From positions 395,188-459,187 of the forward strand of contig NZ_JAASRW010000003.1 in assembly GCF_011761355.1 (NCBI RefSeq): a stretch of DNA of 64,000 bases. Reading direction: 5' to 3'. Each line of letters starts with the position of its first letter. The first letter of the stretch is position 1. Below, piece after piece: positions 52,302 through 60,351 of the stretch. Under the pieces are notes generated by a model. The model worked only from the letters and a program-made list of their open reading frames with translations. It was not told the DNA's origin and searched no databases. The DNA is from Paenibacillus lupini. Its GTDB lineage: Bacteria > Bacillota > Bacilli > Paenibacillales > Paenibacillaceae. The position numbers and the translations under genes were made by a program.

Positions 52302-53279
52302 CTAGATTGCGATAGTTATACCTTTGCCTTGAAGCTTGGCTTGCTCAACGATGTAAGCTGCTGCTGCCAAATCCTCTACGGCGAGACCAAGTGATTTGAA
52401 CAACGTAATTTCTTTGTCTGATGCTCTTCCTGGAGCATGACCAAGTAACACTTCGCCAATCTCTCCGACGATGTGTTCGCTGTTAATAGCCCCCTCTTGA
52501 AGCGGGATCAGATAATCACCAGCTTCATTCAGAGCGGATTCACGACGGTCGACGTAAAGCTTCGCCTTCTCGACAACGTCTGTCGCGAGCTCTCGATCTT
52601 GAGCACGGCAGGCTCCAACGGCATTAATATGGGCACCTTCTGGAATCCACTTGCCTTGTAAGACAGGCACTGTCGAAGAGGTGATGGTACAAATGATGTC
52701 GGCATCCGCAACAGCTTGCTTCGCGGAGTCCGCAGCTGCAATGGTCAAATCGGGGTAAAGGGCACTCATCTCCGACTGAAACTTAAACGCATGTGCCGTG
52801 TTTGGACTCCACACACGGACAAGCTTAATAGGGCACACGAGAAGCAGCGCTTCTAGATGGCTGCGGGCTTGTTCGCCCGTACCAATCAATGCAAGTGTTC
52901 GCGAGTCAGCTCTTGCCAGCAGCTTGGTTGCTGCTGCACTAACAGCGGCTGTGCGGATCGCGGTAACCCGGCGTCCGTCAACAATGGCGTTCATGGCGCC
53001 ATTCTCCGCATCAAATAAGGCAATAACGCCCTGATGGGAAGGCAGTCCACGATCATGGTTATGCGGGAAGACGCTGATCAGCTTCGCTCCGACAACTTCT
53101 TGGCGGACGAGATAAGCAGGCATGAGTCCCATTAAGCCGCCCTGACGGACGGGTACGACAGATCTGAGCTGCTGCTCAGCTTGTCCACTAGATAAGTCAG
53201 TTAATACATCTTCCATGAGAGTAATGCATGATTCCATGGACAATAGCTCGAATACTTCATTGCGGTCAATGATTATCAT
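52302..53279 (-). CDS. Ornithine cyclodeaminase/mu-crystallin family protein
   Basis: NAD(P)-dependent enzyme of 325 residues. Typical segments: LSMESCITLMEDVLTDLSSG, KLISVFPHNHDRGLPSHQGVIALFDAENG, LALIGTGEQARSHLEAL (Rossmann glycines) and AVGACRAQDREL. Members include ornithine cyclodeaminase, ketimine reductases and alanine dehydrogenases; the exact substrate cannot be read. First gene of the three-gene minus-strand operon with the M19 protein and the broken CocE hydrolase. Confidence 0.83.
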   Translation of the reverse strand: MIIIDRNEVFELLSMESCITLMEDVLTDLSSGQAEQQLRSVVPVRQGGLMGLMPAYLVRQEVVGAKLISVFPHNHDRGLPSHQGVIALFDAENGAMNAIVDGRRVTAIRTAAVSAAATKLLARADSRTLALIGTGEQARSHLEALLLVCPIKLVRVWSPNTAHAFKFQSEMSALYPDLTIAAADSAKQAVADADIICTITSSTVPVLQGKWIPEGAHINAVGACRAQDRELATDVVEKAKLYVDRRESALNEAGDYLIPLQEGAINSEHIVGEIGEVLLGHAPGRASDKEITLFKSLGLAVEDLAAAAYIVEQAKLQGKGITIAI

Positions 53280-53351
53280 GCTGCGCTCACCTGCTTGCTT
53301 CCGAATAAAAGAACAACTTTATTTTACCTCAAAAGCATTCGGGAGTGTTAT

Positions 53352-54506
53352 CTAGCCAGCCTGACTGCGGAAAATGCTGTTTCGACCGTTGCGTTTGGCC
53401 GTATACAGGGCTTGATCACATCTTGTATACATCGATTCCAGATGAGTGTGCTGATCCGGGACAACCGTGAGTACTCCTATACTAATGGTATAAGTGACAG
53501 GCAGGCTGCTTGGAACTGTTTCGAGCAGTTTCTTGATCCGCTCGGCCAATTCGTTTGATTGGGCCTCGTTTTTACCGGGTAACAGGATACCGAACTCATC
53601 TCCTCCATAACGCACGAACAGATCGTTCTCCCCTAATTGCTGCTTAATCCGGTTCGTAACATCTTTAAGCACGAGATCTCCTATATGATGGCCGTATGTA
53701 TCATTAATGTCCTTAAAGCTGTCGATATCAAACAGCAAATACGATACAGCCTCCCTTTTCTTCGCAGAGCGAGTAAGAAAATCCTTGGCATGCTCGGTGA
53801 ACGTTCTTCGATTAAGCGTGCCGGTCAGATCATCATAACTAGCATAGCGAATCAGATCCTGATTGATTTTCTCCTTCCACATCAGTAGAAATCCCATGAT
53901 CGAAAGAATGGTAAGAAGGTATATAGTCAGCAGGTAGAACAATTGATAAATACCAGGTGTGTAAAAGCTTGCTGAGATATCCGTAAAGAGGGCCGTTACC
54001 CCTCTGAAGATATTCGCCGCTATAACGAATAGATAGATATAGCCTATAACTTTCATTAATGAGGATGGTCCTTTAATTAACCGATACACAGGTGCCAGAA
54101 GGAATACAAGGATGATGGAGCAGTAGGCGATTCGTATGTCCTCATTCTGATGAAGGAGTAATTGAAAACCAACGATGCTAAGGAGGAGGAATGATAGATA
54201 TATTTTTCTGAAGGCAGCATGCCATTCGTTCCTTAAATGTAACAGAGAGATAATTTCCAGAGATGCTCCGATAAACATGAATGAATTGGCAACGGTGATG
54301 GATAGAAAGTCTGATATATCTCCACGTAATACGGCACAGAACCAGGAGATGGACTGCAATAATTTAGCTACGAAGAATGTTCTGACTGGTAAAGCCTTGA
54401 TCAGATCATGCCAGTAAGCACTCATAACAATAAACGTGAACAGATATCCGATTCCAAGAAAAATAACGATCGTAGTTGAATCGAGCATTATATTTATAAT
54501 AGTCAC
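53352..54506 (-). CDS. Membrane-bound diguanylate cyclase
   Basis: A 384-residue protein with an N-terminal membrane sensor of six to eight helices (1-210) and a C-terminal GGDEF domain with an intact active site (FVRYGGDEFGILLPG) and the upstream DDLTGTLNRRTF and DIDSFKDINDTYGH motifs. The I-site position reads GEND instead of RxxD, so product inhibition is probably lost. It makes c-di-GMP, which the YdaK-like receptor at 32.3-33.2 kb could sense. The start is uncertain (GTG 54506 or ATG 54488); neither has a strong ribosome site. Confidence 0.88.
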   Translation of the reverse strand: MTIINIMLDSTTIVIFLGIGYLFTFIVMSAYWHDLIKALPVRTFFVAKLLQSISWFCAVLRGDISDFLSITVANSFMFIGASLEIISLLHLRNEWHAAFRKIYLSFLLLSIVGFQLLLHQNEDIRIAYCSIILVFLLAPVYRLIKGPSSLMKVIGYIYLFVIAANIFRGVTALFTDISASFYTPGIYQLFYLLTIYLLTILSIMGFLLMWKEKINQDLIRYASYDDLTGTLNRRTFTEHAKDFLTRSAKKREAVSYLLFDIDSFKDINDTYGHHIGDLVLKDVTNRIKQQLGENDLFVRYGGDEFGILLPGKNEAQSNELAERIKKLLETVPSSLPVTYTISIGVLTVVPDQHTHLESMYTRCDQALYTAKRNGRNSIFRSQAG

Positions 54507-54694
54507 CAGCCTGACGAGAAGAATGTCCGTTATTGTCGATTATATCAGGTCAAAGGAAACACTTGGAAGTGATTGTGTGTAAAAAGTAGGTCTTTTTCAC
54601 CAGATATAACGTTGCATCCCATTTCAGATTGATTTAAGGAATGAAGTATACACTGGCTGTAATTACCATTGAAGCGATGAAGGGGGCTACATAG

Positions 54695-54958
54695 ATGGCT
54701 AATCCAAAGTGGGTGAAGTGGGTTGTCGGCATCTCCAGCGTAGCGTTATTTACAGGTATGGTAGGCGTAATTAATCATTCCGAGACAACAACTGCGGCTA
54801 GTCCGGTCAGCAGTGATATCATAAACAGCAGTCCAATGGACGAGAGTATACAAGGCGGCAGCAGCACAGACAGCTTTCAGCAGCGTCCGCTAGGAGGCCG
54901 CGGCCGTGGCTCGAGCTCAGGGTCAACAGATGAAGGCATGCGGACACATGCATCTTAG
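54695..54958 (+). CDS. Small exported Ser/Gly-rich protein
   Basis: An 87-residue protein: lysine-bearing N-terminus, one hydrophobic segment (WVVGISSVALFTGMVGVI), then a low-complexity exterior part rich in Ser, Thr, Gly and Arg (QQRPLGGRGRGSSSGSTDEG). ATG 54695 follows GAAGGGGG. It is 15 bp upstream of the ApbE gene, followed by a ferric-reductase-like gene, so it probably works with them in membrane or surface redox chemistry. No family is recognised, and it lacks a clear FMN-binding domain. Confidence 0.7.
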   Translation: MANPKWVKWVVGISSVALFTGMVGVINHSETTTAASPVSSDIINSSPMDESIQGGSSTDSFQQRPLGGRGRGSSSGSTDEGMRTHAS

Positions 54959-54973
54959 AGGAGGGGACTCGAC

Positions 54974-55912
54974 ATGACTTTGCATAGATTTTACGCTATG
55001 AATACGCAGTTCTTTACCAAAGGACTGCCAGCTGGAGCGCAGGAGATGTCTGAAGGCTGGATGGCCACCGTAGAAGGAAAGCTCAGCCGATTTAATCCAC
55101 ATAGTGAGTTGTCATTATTCAATCGTTCGGCAGGACAACCTTTTCTTGCATCAACGTTGCTGTATGAAGTGATGAACGAAGTGAATCGATACTATGAGGC
55201 AACAGAAGGGTTGTTTAATCCCTATTTGGGACATGTGATCCGCCAGCTTGGTTATTCAAAGTCTTATGAGCTTCTAGAGGAAGAGGTCATCATTCACGAC
55301 ATAAAGTCAAAGCCCTTCGAGTGTGATATTCCCGTAATTCTTGATCCGGATCTAGGTGCCATTAGACTTAACCTGAAGCTTGCTGTCGATCTGGGCGGTT
55401 TTGCAAAAGGCTGGAGTACCCATCAACTATCTCTCATGCTTCAGCAAGCAGGCATTCGTTCTGGGGCAATTGGAGCGGGGGGCGACATTACATTATGGGG
55501 AGTACCGGAAGAGGGCTGGACAGTCAGCATCGGTGATCCGTGGGAGACGAGCCGGGACTTGATGACACTTCGCGTGCGTTACCCAGCCGGAATCGTCACG
55601 AGCAGCACGGTGTAACGGCAGTGGAAGGATCATTTGGGACAGTCCCATCATCATATTATTCATCCGCATACAGGGGCCTCTGTCCGCTGTGATCTTGCTC
55701 AGGTTACGCTCTTTGCCCCGCATCTTGTAGACGCTGAAGTGTATGCCAAATGCGTACTTATTCTTGGTTCGGAGCAAGGCTTTGATTGGTTAGCTAGTCA
55801 TCATCCTTCCTGTGCGGCAATAGGCGTTCTGCATGACGGTTCCATACGGACAGTTGGTATGATTGGGCAGTATGTGGAGGAAGGGGAGCTTCTTCATGCA
55901 TGGAGTTATTGA
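54974..55912 (+). pseudogene. ApbE-type FAD:protein FMN transferase broken by an in-frame TAA
   Basis: From ATG 54974 (after GAGGAGGGG) 213 codons match ApbE: MNTQFFTKGL, LSRFNPHSELSLFNRS, VDLGGFAKGWSTHQLSLML and GAIGAGGDITLWG. TAA at 55613-55615 interrupts IVTSSTV, and the same frame continues RQWKDHLGQSHHHIIHPHTG, the conserved ApbE continuation (HHIIDPxTG), to TGA 55912. The full frame has 312 codons, a normal family length. The truncated form lacks the second half of the active site. ApbE attaches FMN to Ser/Thr of exported redox proteins; the downstream gene encodes a heme membrane protein. Confidence 0.85.
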
Positions 55913-56495
55913 AGCTTTTACTGTATGGACGACTACACGTGCTTCAGGCATTACCTCGTATTTGTTTCTGTTTCTATCAACGGTTGCAGGCATAACAATG
56001 GGACTTCGTCTGGTCAAAAATAAAGCCAAACCAATCGTACTTACCATCCATCAAACTGCGGGCTGGTTTGGGTTTCTATTCGGAATGATTCATGGCTCGG
56101 TGCTGTGGTTTGATCAATATGTAGGCTATTCAATCAGCGATGTGTTGATTCCTTTCACGTCTGACTCGCATCCTATTTTGACTGGCCTAGGCACATTATC
56201 TTTTTACTTCACCTTCATCGTAATCCTGTCTTCTGATCTGATGAAAAGGCTTGGCAAAAAAGTATGGAAAATGACGCATATGCTGGCTTTTCCCGGTTAC
56301 TTTCTGTCTCTTACACATGGCCTCCTGATCGGCTCAGACTCCCATTATCCATGGGCTCAGGCGATGTATTGGTCGACAGGTGTTATCGTAGTTTTGCTGA
56401 CGTGGTATAGGGTTGCTACTTTGAAATCTAAAACACTTGAGGCTCCGAAGAACGGACGGCTGGCCTATCCGCCTGTTAAGCCACCTGTTCGCTGA
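55896..56495 (+). CDS. Ferric-reductase-like transmembrane (heme b) protein
   Basis: Membrane protein of 199 residues with about six helices. Paired histidines 13-14 residues apart in two helices (His52/His66 in HQTAGWFGFLFGMIH, His128/His141 in HMLAFPGYFLSLTH) are the di-heme ligands of the ferric reductase/YedZ-like family. ATG 55896 follows GGGGAG and overlaps the ApbE frame by 17 bases. Together with ApbE it suggests electron transfer across the membrane to a flavinylated partner. Confidence 0.82.
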   Translation: MHGVIEAFTVWTTTRASGITSYLFLFLSTVAGITMGLRLVKNKAKPIVLTIHQTAGWFGFLFGMIHGSVLWFDQYVGYSISDVLIPFTSDSHPILTGLGTLSFYFTFIVILSSDLMKRLGKKVWKMTHMLAFPGYFLSLTHGLLIGSDSHYPWAQAMYWSTGVIVVLLTWYRVATLKSKTLEAPKNGRLAYPPVKPPVR

Positions 56496-56518
56496 GCTGA
56501 AAAGTCCACATACAAGAG

Positions 56519-56718
56519 ATAAGACACTGCGAGGGTCTTATCTTCCACATACCAGCTACTTTTTCACGAAATAAGACCCCCGCAGGGTCTTATTTCGCGC
56601 TAGTCCCATCATTTCACCCCGTCTACGCGCCATTTTGACAGCGATAAGATCCTACGAGGGCCTTATCACTTACATACCAACAACTTTTCTATCTGATAAG
56701 ACCCCTGCAGGGTCTTAT
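56519..56718. repeat. 200-bp intergenic element of four 23-bp palindromes (copy B)
   Basis: Four palindromes of the ATAAGACCCT/AGGGTCTTAT family lie at 56519-56541 (centre GCG), 56571-56593 (CGC), 56644-56666 (ACG) and 56696-56718 (TGC). Starts are 52, 73 and 52 bp apart, exactly as in copy A 32 kb away, while the intervening sequences differ from A. The two inner spacers resemble each other (both contain ACATACCA). It lies in a gap without genes (56496-56897). Confidence 0.85.
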
Positions 56719-56897
56719 TTTTGTGCAGCGCCTACCATTCTTCTCCGTCCCATTCACAGGTTTTCTTGTATCCAATAAGCACGCTTTTTTATTTTTCGAG
56801 AATATACGTTGATACAGGCTGATGGTGGAGACAACTTGCGAGCTGCCTGCATAAAATGTAAGCGTATCACATTCCTCTAATTCGGAGGTGATGAAAA
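56719..56897. other. Intergenic leader upstream of the small membrane protein
   Basis: About 180 bases without a coding region. It contains T-rich stretches and ends with the strong ribosome site GGAGGTGATG. No convincing -35/-10 pair is seen. Confidence 0.4.
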
Positions 56898-57185
56898 GTG
56901 CTAGGATCATTTACACTTTGGATGGAAGTCGCAATGTGGGTCGTAATGGGCTCAATGGCAGCCAACTTATTAGTTGATTTGTTCAAAATGGTAACAGGAG
57001 GAAAATTCTCAACAGACTTCGTGTTAGGCTATTTGAAAGACATGGTTTACTATGTGCTCCCGCTGCTCCTTCTTGCAGGCCTTGCTGCAATGGATGTAAC
57101 AGGCTGGCTAGTTTTGGTCGGCTACTACGTGGGCGCCCTCGCTGTACTGTTTAAGTATTTGATGGACTTGAAAGGTAAACTATAA
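56898..57185 (+). CDS. Small three-helix membrane protein, holin-like
   Basis: A 95-residue protein that is mostly hydrophobic, with helices around 8-28, 48-66 and 70-88 (for example MVYYVLPLLLLAGLAAMDV). GTG 56898 follows GGAGG by nine bases. Size and layout recall phage holins, but there is no neighbouring endolysin or phage gene. It may be a stand-alone membrane protein. No family is firmly recognised. Confidence 0.6.
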   Translation: MLGSFTLWMEVAMWVVMGSMAANLLVDLFKMVTGGKFSTDFVLGYLKDMVYYVLPLLLLAGLAAMDVTGWLVLVGYYVGALAVLFKYLMDLKGKL

Positions 57186-57242
57186 GACTCACAGATGCAG
57201 CAGTTCGAGCCGCTAGAGAGGACTGCGTATCTTCGGATATGA

Positions 57243-57287
57243 TAGGCCGGAGCTCCCTTAGGGAGTGCTCCGGCCTTTGTGTTTTTT
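57243..57287. terminator. Bidirectional terminator
   Basis: AGGCCGGAGC (57244-57253) pairs with GCTCCGGCCT (57267-57276), with an inner CTCCC/GGGAG stem and TTTTTT. Confidence 0.88.
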
Positions 57288-57294
57288 CGTAAAG

Positions 57295-58177
57295 TTAAGG
57301 TAATAAACCAAGAAAGGACTTCGTTGCCGCAGATAAAGGAACTCCTCGCAAGGTTGCAATTCCAATCGGACGAGCAGGTATGGAGGGGCTTAATGGAATT
57401 TCAACCAGCTCGCCTCGCTGCAATTCCTCAAGTACAAAGTTACGAATGACAAACGCAAGACCAAACCCACTTCTCGCAAATTGGACAAGAAGATCTACGC
57501 TGCCAAGTTCAAATTCCGGTGACAGCGTTATGTCGTGCGATGCCGCATAGTCATCCAAGTAACGCCTGGTATAGCTTCCTTTCTCGAGTAAAAGCAAAGG
57601 ATATTCGTTTAATTGTTCAAGAGGCATTGGAGAGCTTGCTGCTAGTGCTTGGTATCCTGTGCCTCCAACGAGACAGTCTTGCAGAGGTGTGCTTTCACGA
57701 ATATCAACTTGTTTATCTGATAGCGGCGTACTTACAATACCGCAATCAATCTTCCCTTCTTTTAGCAGCCCGAGTGTTTCTGGTGTTGTTCGATTCGTTA
57801 TCCGAATTCGGTATGCCGGGATGCTCTTTATGGAATTGCTCCAGATAGGGCAGCAAATAATGCTTGCACAACGTGTCGCTGGCTCCTATTGTGATCTCAC
57901 CGCTATTCAGGTTGTTCATTTCAGCAATAGCCTTTTCACCAATTTCGACAGAGTGGAACGCTTGCTCAATATATTGCAGCAAAACGGAGCCTTCCGTTGT
58001 TAAGGTTACGCCCCTTGGTGTTCGGAAGAAGAGCTGCCCTCCCAATGTACTCTCGAGCTGCTTAATCGTATGACTAACTGCAGGCTGCGTAATATGCAGC
58101 TGTTCAGCTGCTCGTGATAAGCTTCCTGTCTTCGCAATCCAATAAAAGACACGATACCATTCCAAGTTAACTTCCAT
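57295..58177 (-). pseudogene. LysR-family regulator with a 1-base frameshift
   Basis: From ATG 58177 the frame encodes an intact LysR helix-turn-helix (WYRVFYWIAKTGSLSRAAEQLHITQPAVSHTIKQLESTLGGQLFFRTPRG) and effector start up to HPGIP, then drifts out of frame and stops at 57746. Shifting by one base near 57803-57810 restores IRITNRTTPETLGLLKEGKI DCGIVSTP and the rest of the domain to 57295. The sequence CCGAATTCGG looks like CCGATTCGG with one extra A. A functional version would have about 293 residues. It is divergent from the purA paralogue, whose regulation it probably served. Confidence 0.85.
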
Positions 58178-58203
58178 AGGTATTCCTCACATTTATATCG
58201 GAT

Positions 58204-58227
58204 ATTAGTTATATGAATTATTCTAAT
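58204..58227. promoter_or_regulatory. Interrupted palindrome in LysR/purA gap
   Basis: ATTAG (58204-58208) and CTAAT (58223-58227) with partly matching interiors fit a LysR-type binding region in the divergent gap. The match is modest. Confidence 0.35.
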
Positions 58228-58285
58228 ACACTTCTTTGCCTTTATCATTAGCTTTGTAAGTAATAAATGACCGGGGGTTGAGAAG

Positions 58286-59563
58286 ATGGCTGTTACGGCA
58301 ATTGTAGGAGCAAATTGGGGAGACGAAGGAAAGGGCAAAATGACAGATGTGCTTGCTGCACAATCTTCCTATGTAGTCCGTTATCAAGGTGGGAGCAATG
58401 CGGGGCATACGATTATTAATGACTTTGGCAAGTTTGCGCTGCATATGCTTCCATCAGGTGTTTTTAATCCGAATGTGATGAATATCATTGGACCAGGAGT
58501 TGCGCTGGATATCGACGTATTGTCGGAAGAACTCGAGGCTTTATCCTCAAGAGGAGTTCCGCTTCCACAATTAATGATTTCCGATCGAGCTCAGATTGTA
58601 CTGCCTATTCATAAGCTGTTTGACCAGCTTGAAGAAAAGCGGCTAGGTAAGAACAGCTTTGGTTCGACTAGACGGGGAATTGCCCCTTTTTATGCAGATA
58701 AATATATGAAGCTTGGCATTCAGGCCTCGGATCTGCTGGAGACCAATCGGCTGCGCGAACGTATTGCTCGGCTGCTGGAGGCTAAAAATGTACTCCTCGA
58801 GCATTTTTACGGACAATCACCAATAGAAGCTGAAGAGTGGATGCCGCAATTGCATAAGCAAGCAGAGTTTCTAGCTCCATATATCGGCGATACTACGGCT
58901 TTACTTCAGAAGGCTTATATGAATGGCCAAAATATTTTGCTCGAGGGTCAATTGGGAGCACTGCGAGATCCAGATCATGGTGTGTATCCTTTTACCACAT
59001 CATCCTCTACACTAGCAGGGTTTGCTTCTGTTGGAGCAGGGCTTCCCCCATACGCCATTTCGGAGGTGATAGCCGTAACGAAAGCCTACTCCAGTTGTGT
59101 AGGCGCGGGACCTTTTGTCTCTGAATTGGATGGAGCAGAGGCTGAAGCACTCAGGCAGCGAGGCGGGGACGCCGGGGAATATGGCGTAACAACGGGACGG
59201 CCGAGACGTGTAGGCTGGTTTGATGCTGTGGCAACCCGTTATGGATGTCGTTTGCAAGGAGCGACCTCGGTGGTGCTAACGAATTTGGATGTATTAGGTT
59301 ACTTAGACGAAATCCCCGTATGCATCGGTTACGAGATGGAGGACGGCATCACTGATCAGTTTCCAATCACATCGAGACTGGCCTCTGCTAAACCGGTGTT
59401 CAAGCAGCTGCCTGGATGGAAGTGTGATCTATCGGGGATCAAACATTACGACGAGCTGCCGGCTGAAGCCAGACAATATGTAGAATTTATTGAGTCGGAG
59501 ATTGGCGTTGTGATCGCAACCGTTTCTGTTGGTCCAAGACGTGATCAGGTCATAACACGATAG
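58286..59563 (+). CDS. purA: Adenylosuccinate synthetase (purA paralogue)
   Basis: Converts IMP and aspartate, with GTP, to adenylosuccinate in AMP synthesis. The 425 residues keep GANWGDEGKGKMTDVL (catalytic Asp), SNAGHT (catalytic His), GAGPFVSE and TTGRPRRVGWFD. The usual TGRGIGPAYxDK reads STRRGIAPFYADK, closer to a clostridial/anaerobe-type PurA than to the normal Bacillales enzyme, so this is probably a second, acquired copy rather than the housekeeping one. It is divergent from a LysR regulator, unlike a standard purA. ATG 58286 follows GGGGG. Confidence 0.88.
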   Translation: MAVTAIVGANWGDEGKGKMTDVLAAQSSYVVRYQGGSNAGHTIINDFGKFALHMLPSGVFNPNVMNIIGPGVALDIDVLSEELEALSSRGVPLPQLMISDRAQIVLPIHKLFDQLEEKRLGKNSFGSTRRGIAPFYADKYMKLGIQASDLLETNRLRERIARLLEAKNVLLEHFYGQSPIEAEEWMPQLHKQAEFLAPYIGDTTALLQKAYMNGQNILLEGQLGALRDPDHGVYPFTTSSSTLAGFASVGAGLPPYAISEVIAVTKAYSSCVGAGPFVSELDGAEAEALRQRGGDAGEYGVTTGRPRRVGWFDAVATRYGCRLQGATSVVLTNLDVLGYLDEIPVCIGYEMEDGITDQFPITSRLASAKPVFKQLPGWKCDLSGIKHYDELPAEARQYVEFIESEIGVVIATVSVGPRRDQVITR

Positions 59564-59624
59564 ACATACGAATAGTTAAGCTGTAATAACATCCATTAAG
59601 GTAGTAGAACGGAGGGACTATTTG

Positions 59625-59936
59625 ATGGGGAAGGTTACAGAAGTACTGCTGTCCTGGCCAGGGGTAACGTCGGGGCCGCATCGGTTCGGAGGAATTGAGT
59701 TCGTTGTTGACGGTAGAGAAATTGGCCATCTTCATGGCGAGCAGCTTGTTGACCTGCTATTGCCAAAGGGCAAGCGTGATGACGCTGTGAATGTCGGAAA
59801 AGCGAAAGCTCATCATATTCTTCCCGATTCAGGATGGGTGTCAATTTATTTAAATACCGAAGAAGATGTTGCACATGCGATTGAGCTTCTTAGGTTCAAC
59901 TATGAACGGTTTGCAAAAGGGAAAGATGAGATCTAA
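59625..59936 (+). CDS. Luciferase-domain (DUF5519-like) small protein
   Basis: A 103-residue cytoplasmic protein: EVLLSWPGVTSGPHRFGGIEFVVDGREIGHLHGEQLVDLLLPKG and HHILPDSGWVSIYLNTEEDVAHAIELLRFNYERF. This is the short luciferase family (PF17648) pattern, of unknown function and not a light-producing enzyme. ATG 59625 is preceded by GGAGGGAC. It stands between purA and the spore gene. Confidence 0.72.
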   Translation: MGKVTEVLLSWPGVTSGPHRFGGIEFVVDGREIGHLHGEQLVDLLLPKGKRDDAVNVGKAKAHHILPDSGWVSIYLNTEEDVAHAIELLRFNYERFAKGKDEI

Positions 59937-60010
59937 CGCCTAATTGGGTGCATATTCCATTCCTCCTCCGCTCATACTGTAATGAGTTTGAAGCAGAGGA
60001 GGTTATGGCG

Positions 60011-60256
60011 ATGGATGTTAATCGGGCAACAGAGATTGCGGCATCTCCGATTATGGCAGATGTGAGTTATAACGGGATCCCGGTTTATATTCAGCATGTG
60101 GATGAAGAAAAAGGGACAGCCCGGATTTATCCTCTTGCTGAGCCGGATCAAGAAATTGAAGTACCCTTACGCAGCTTAGCTGAGCCTTCAGCTATGATGG
60201 CTATGGAAGTTGATCAAGTGGCTTGTCGGGTATCCGACGGTGGAATGGAAGAATAA
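60011..60256 (+). CDS. sspH: H-type small acid-soluble spore protein
   Basis: Spore-core protein of 81 residues: MDVNRATEIAASPIMADVSYNG, then VYIQHVDEEKGTARIYPL and PLRSLAEP, the SspH signature. It is made in the forespore and supports a spore-forming host. ATG 60011 is nine bases after GAGGAGG; the in-frame ATG at 60005 is closer and less likely. The C-terminal tail is longer than in Bacillus SspH. Confidence 0.88.
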   Translation: MDVNRATEIAASPIMADVSYNGIPVYIQHVDEEKGTARIYPLAEPDQEIEVPLRSLAEPSAMMAMEVDQVACRVSDGGMEE

Positions 60257-60269
60257 AGCTTTTCGCAGA

Positions 60270-60305
60270 ACAGAGCATAGCGGATGACCGCTGTGCTTTG
60301 TTTTT
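60270..60305 (+). terminator. Rho-independent terminator
   Basis: ACAGAGCATAGCGG (60270-60283) pairs with CCGCTGTGCTTTGT (60288-60301) with two wobbles, then a T run. Confidence 0.82.
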
Positions 60306-60351
60306 GTATAATTAACTTTTAGATCGTGTGAAGCCGGGAGAGACGTAATTG

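Noticed and set aside
44150..55912. Alternative genetic code or stop-codon readthrough explaining the internal stops
   Set aside because: TAA, TAG and TGA all occur as the disrupting codon, and all three also end ordinary genes here.
56898..57185. Prophage remnant based on the holin-like protein
   Set aside because: No endolysin, structural, integrase or att-like sequences flank it.
58286..59563. PurZ-type synthetase (2-aminoadenine DNA modification)
   Set aside because: The catalytic aspartate in WGDEGKGK is intact, which is the PurA state, and no phage or dZ-pathway partners are nearby.
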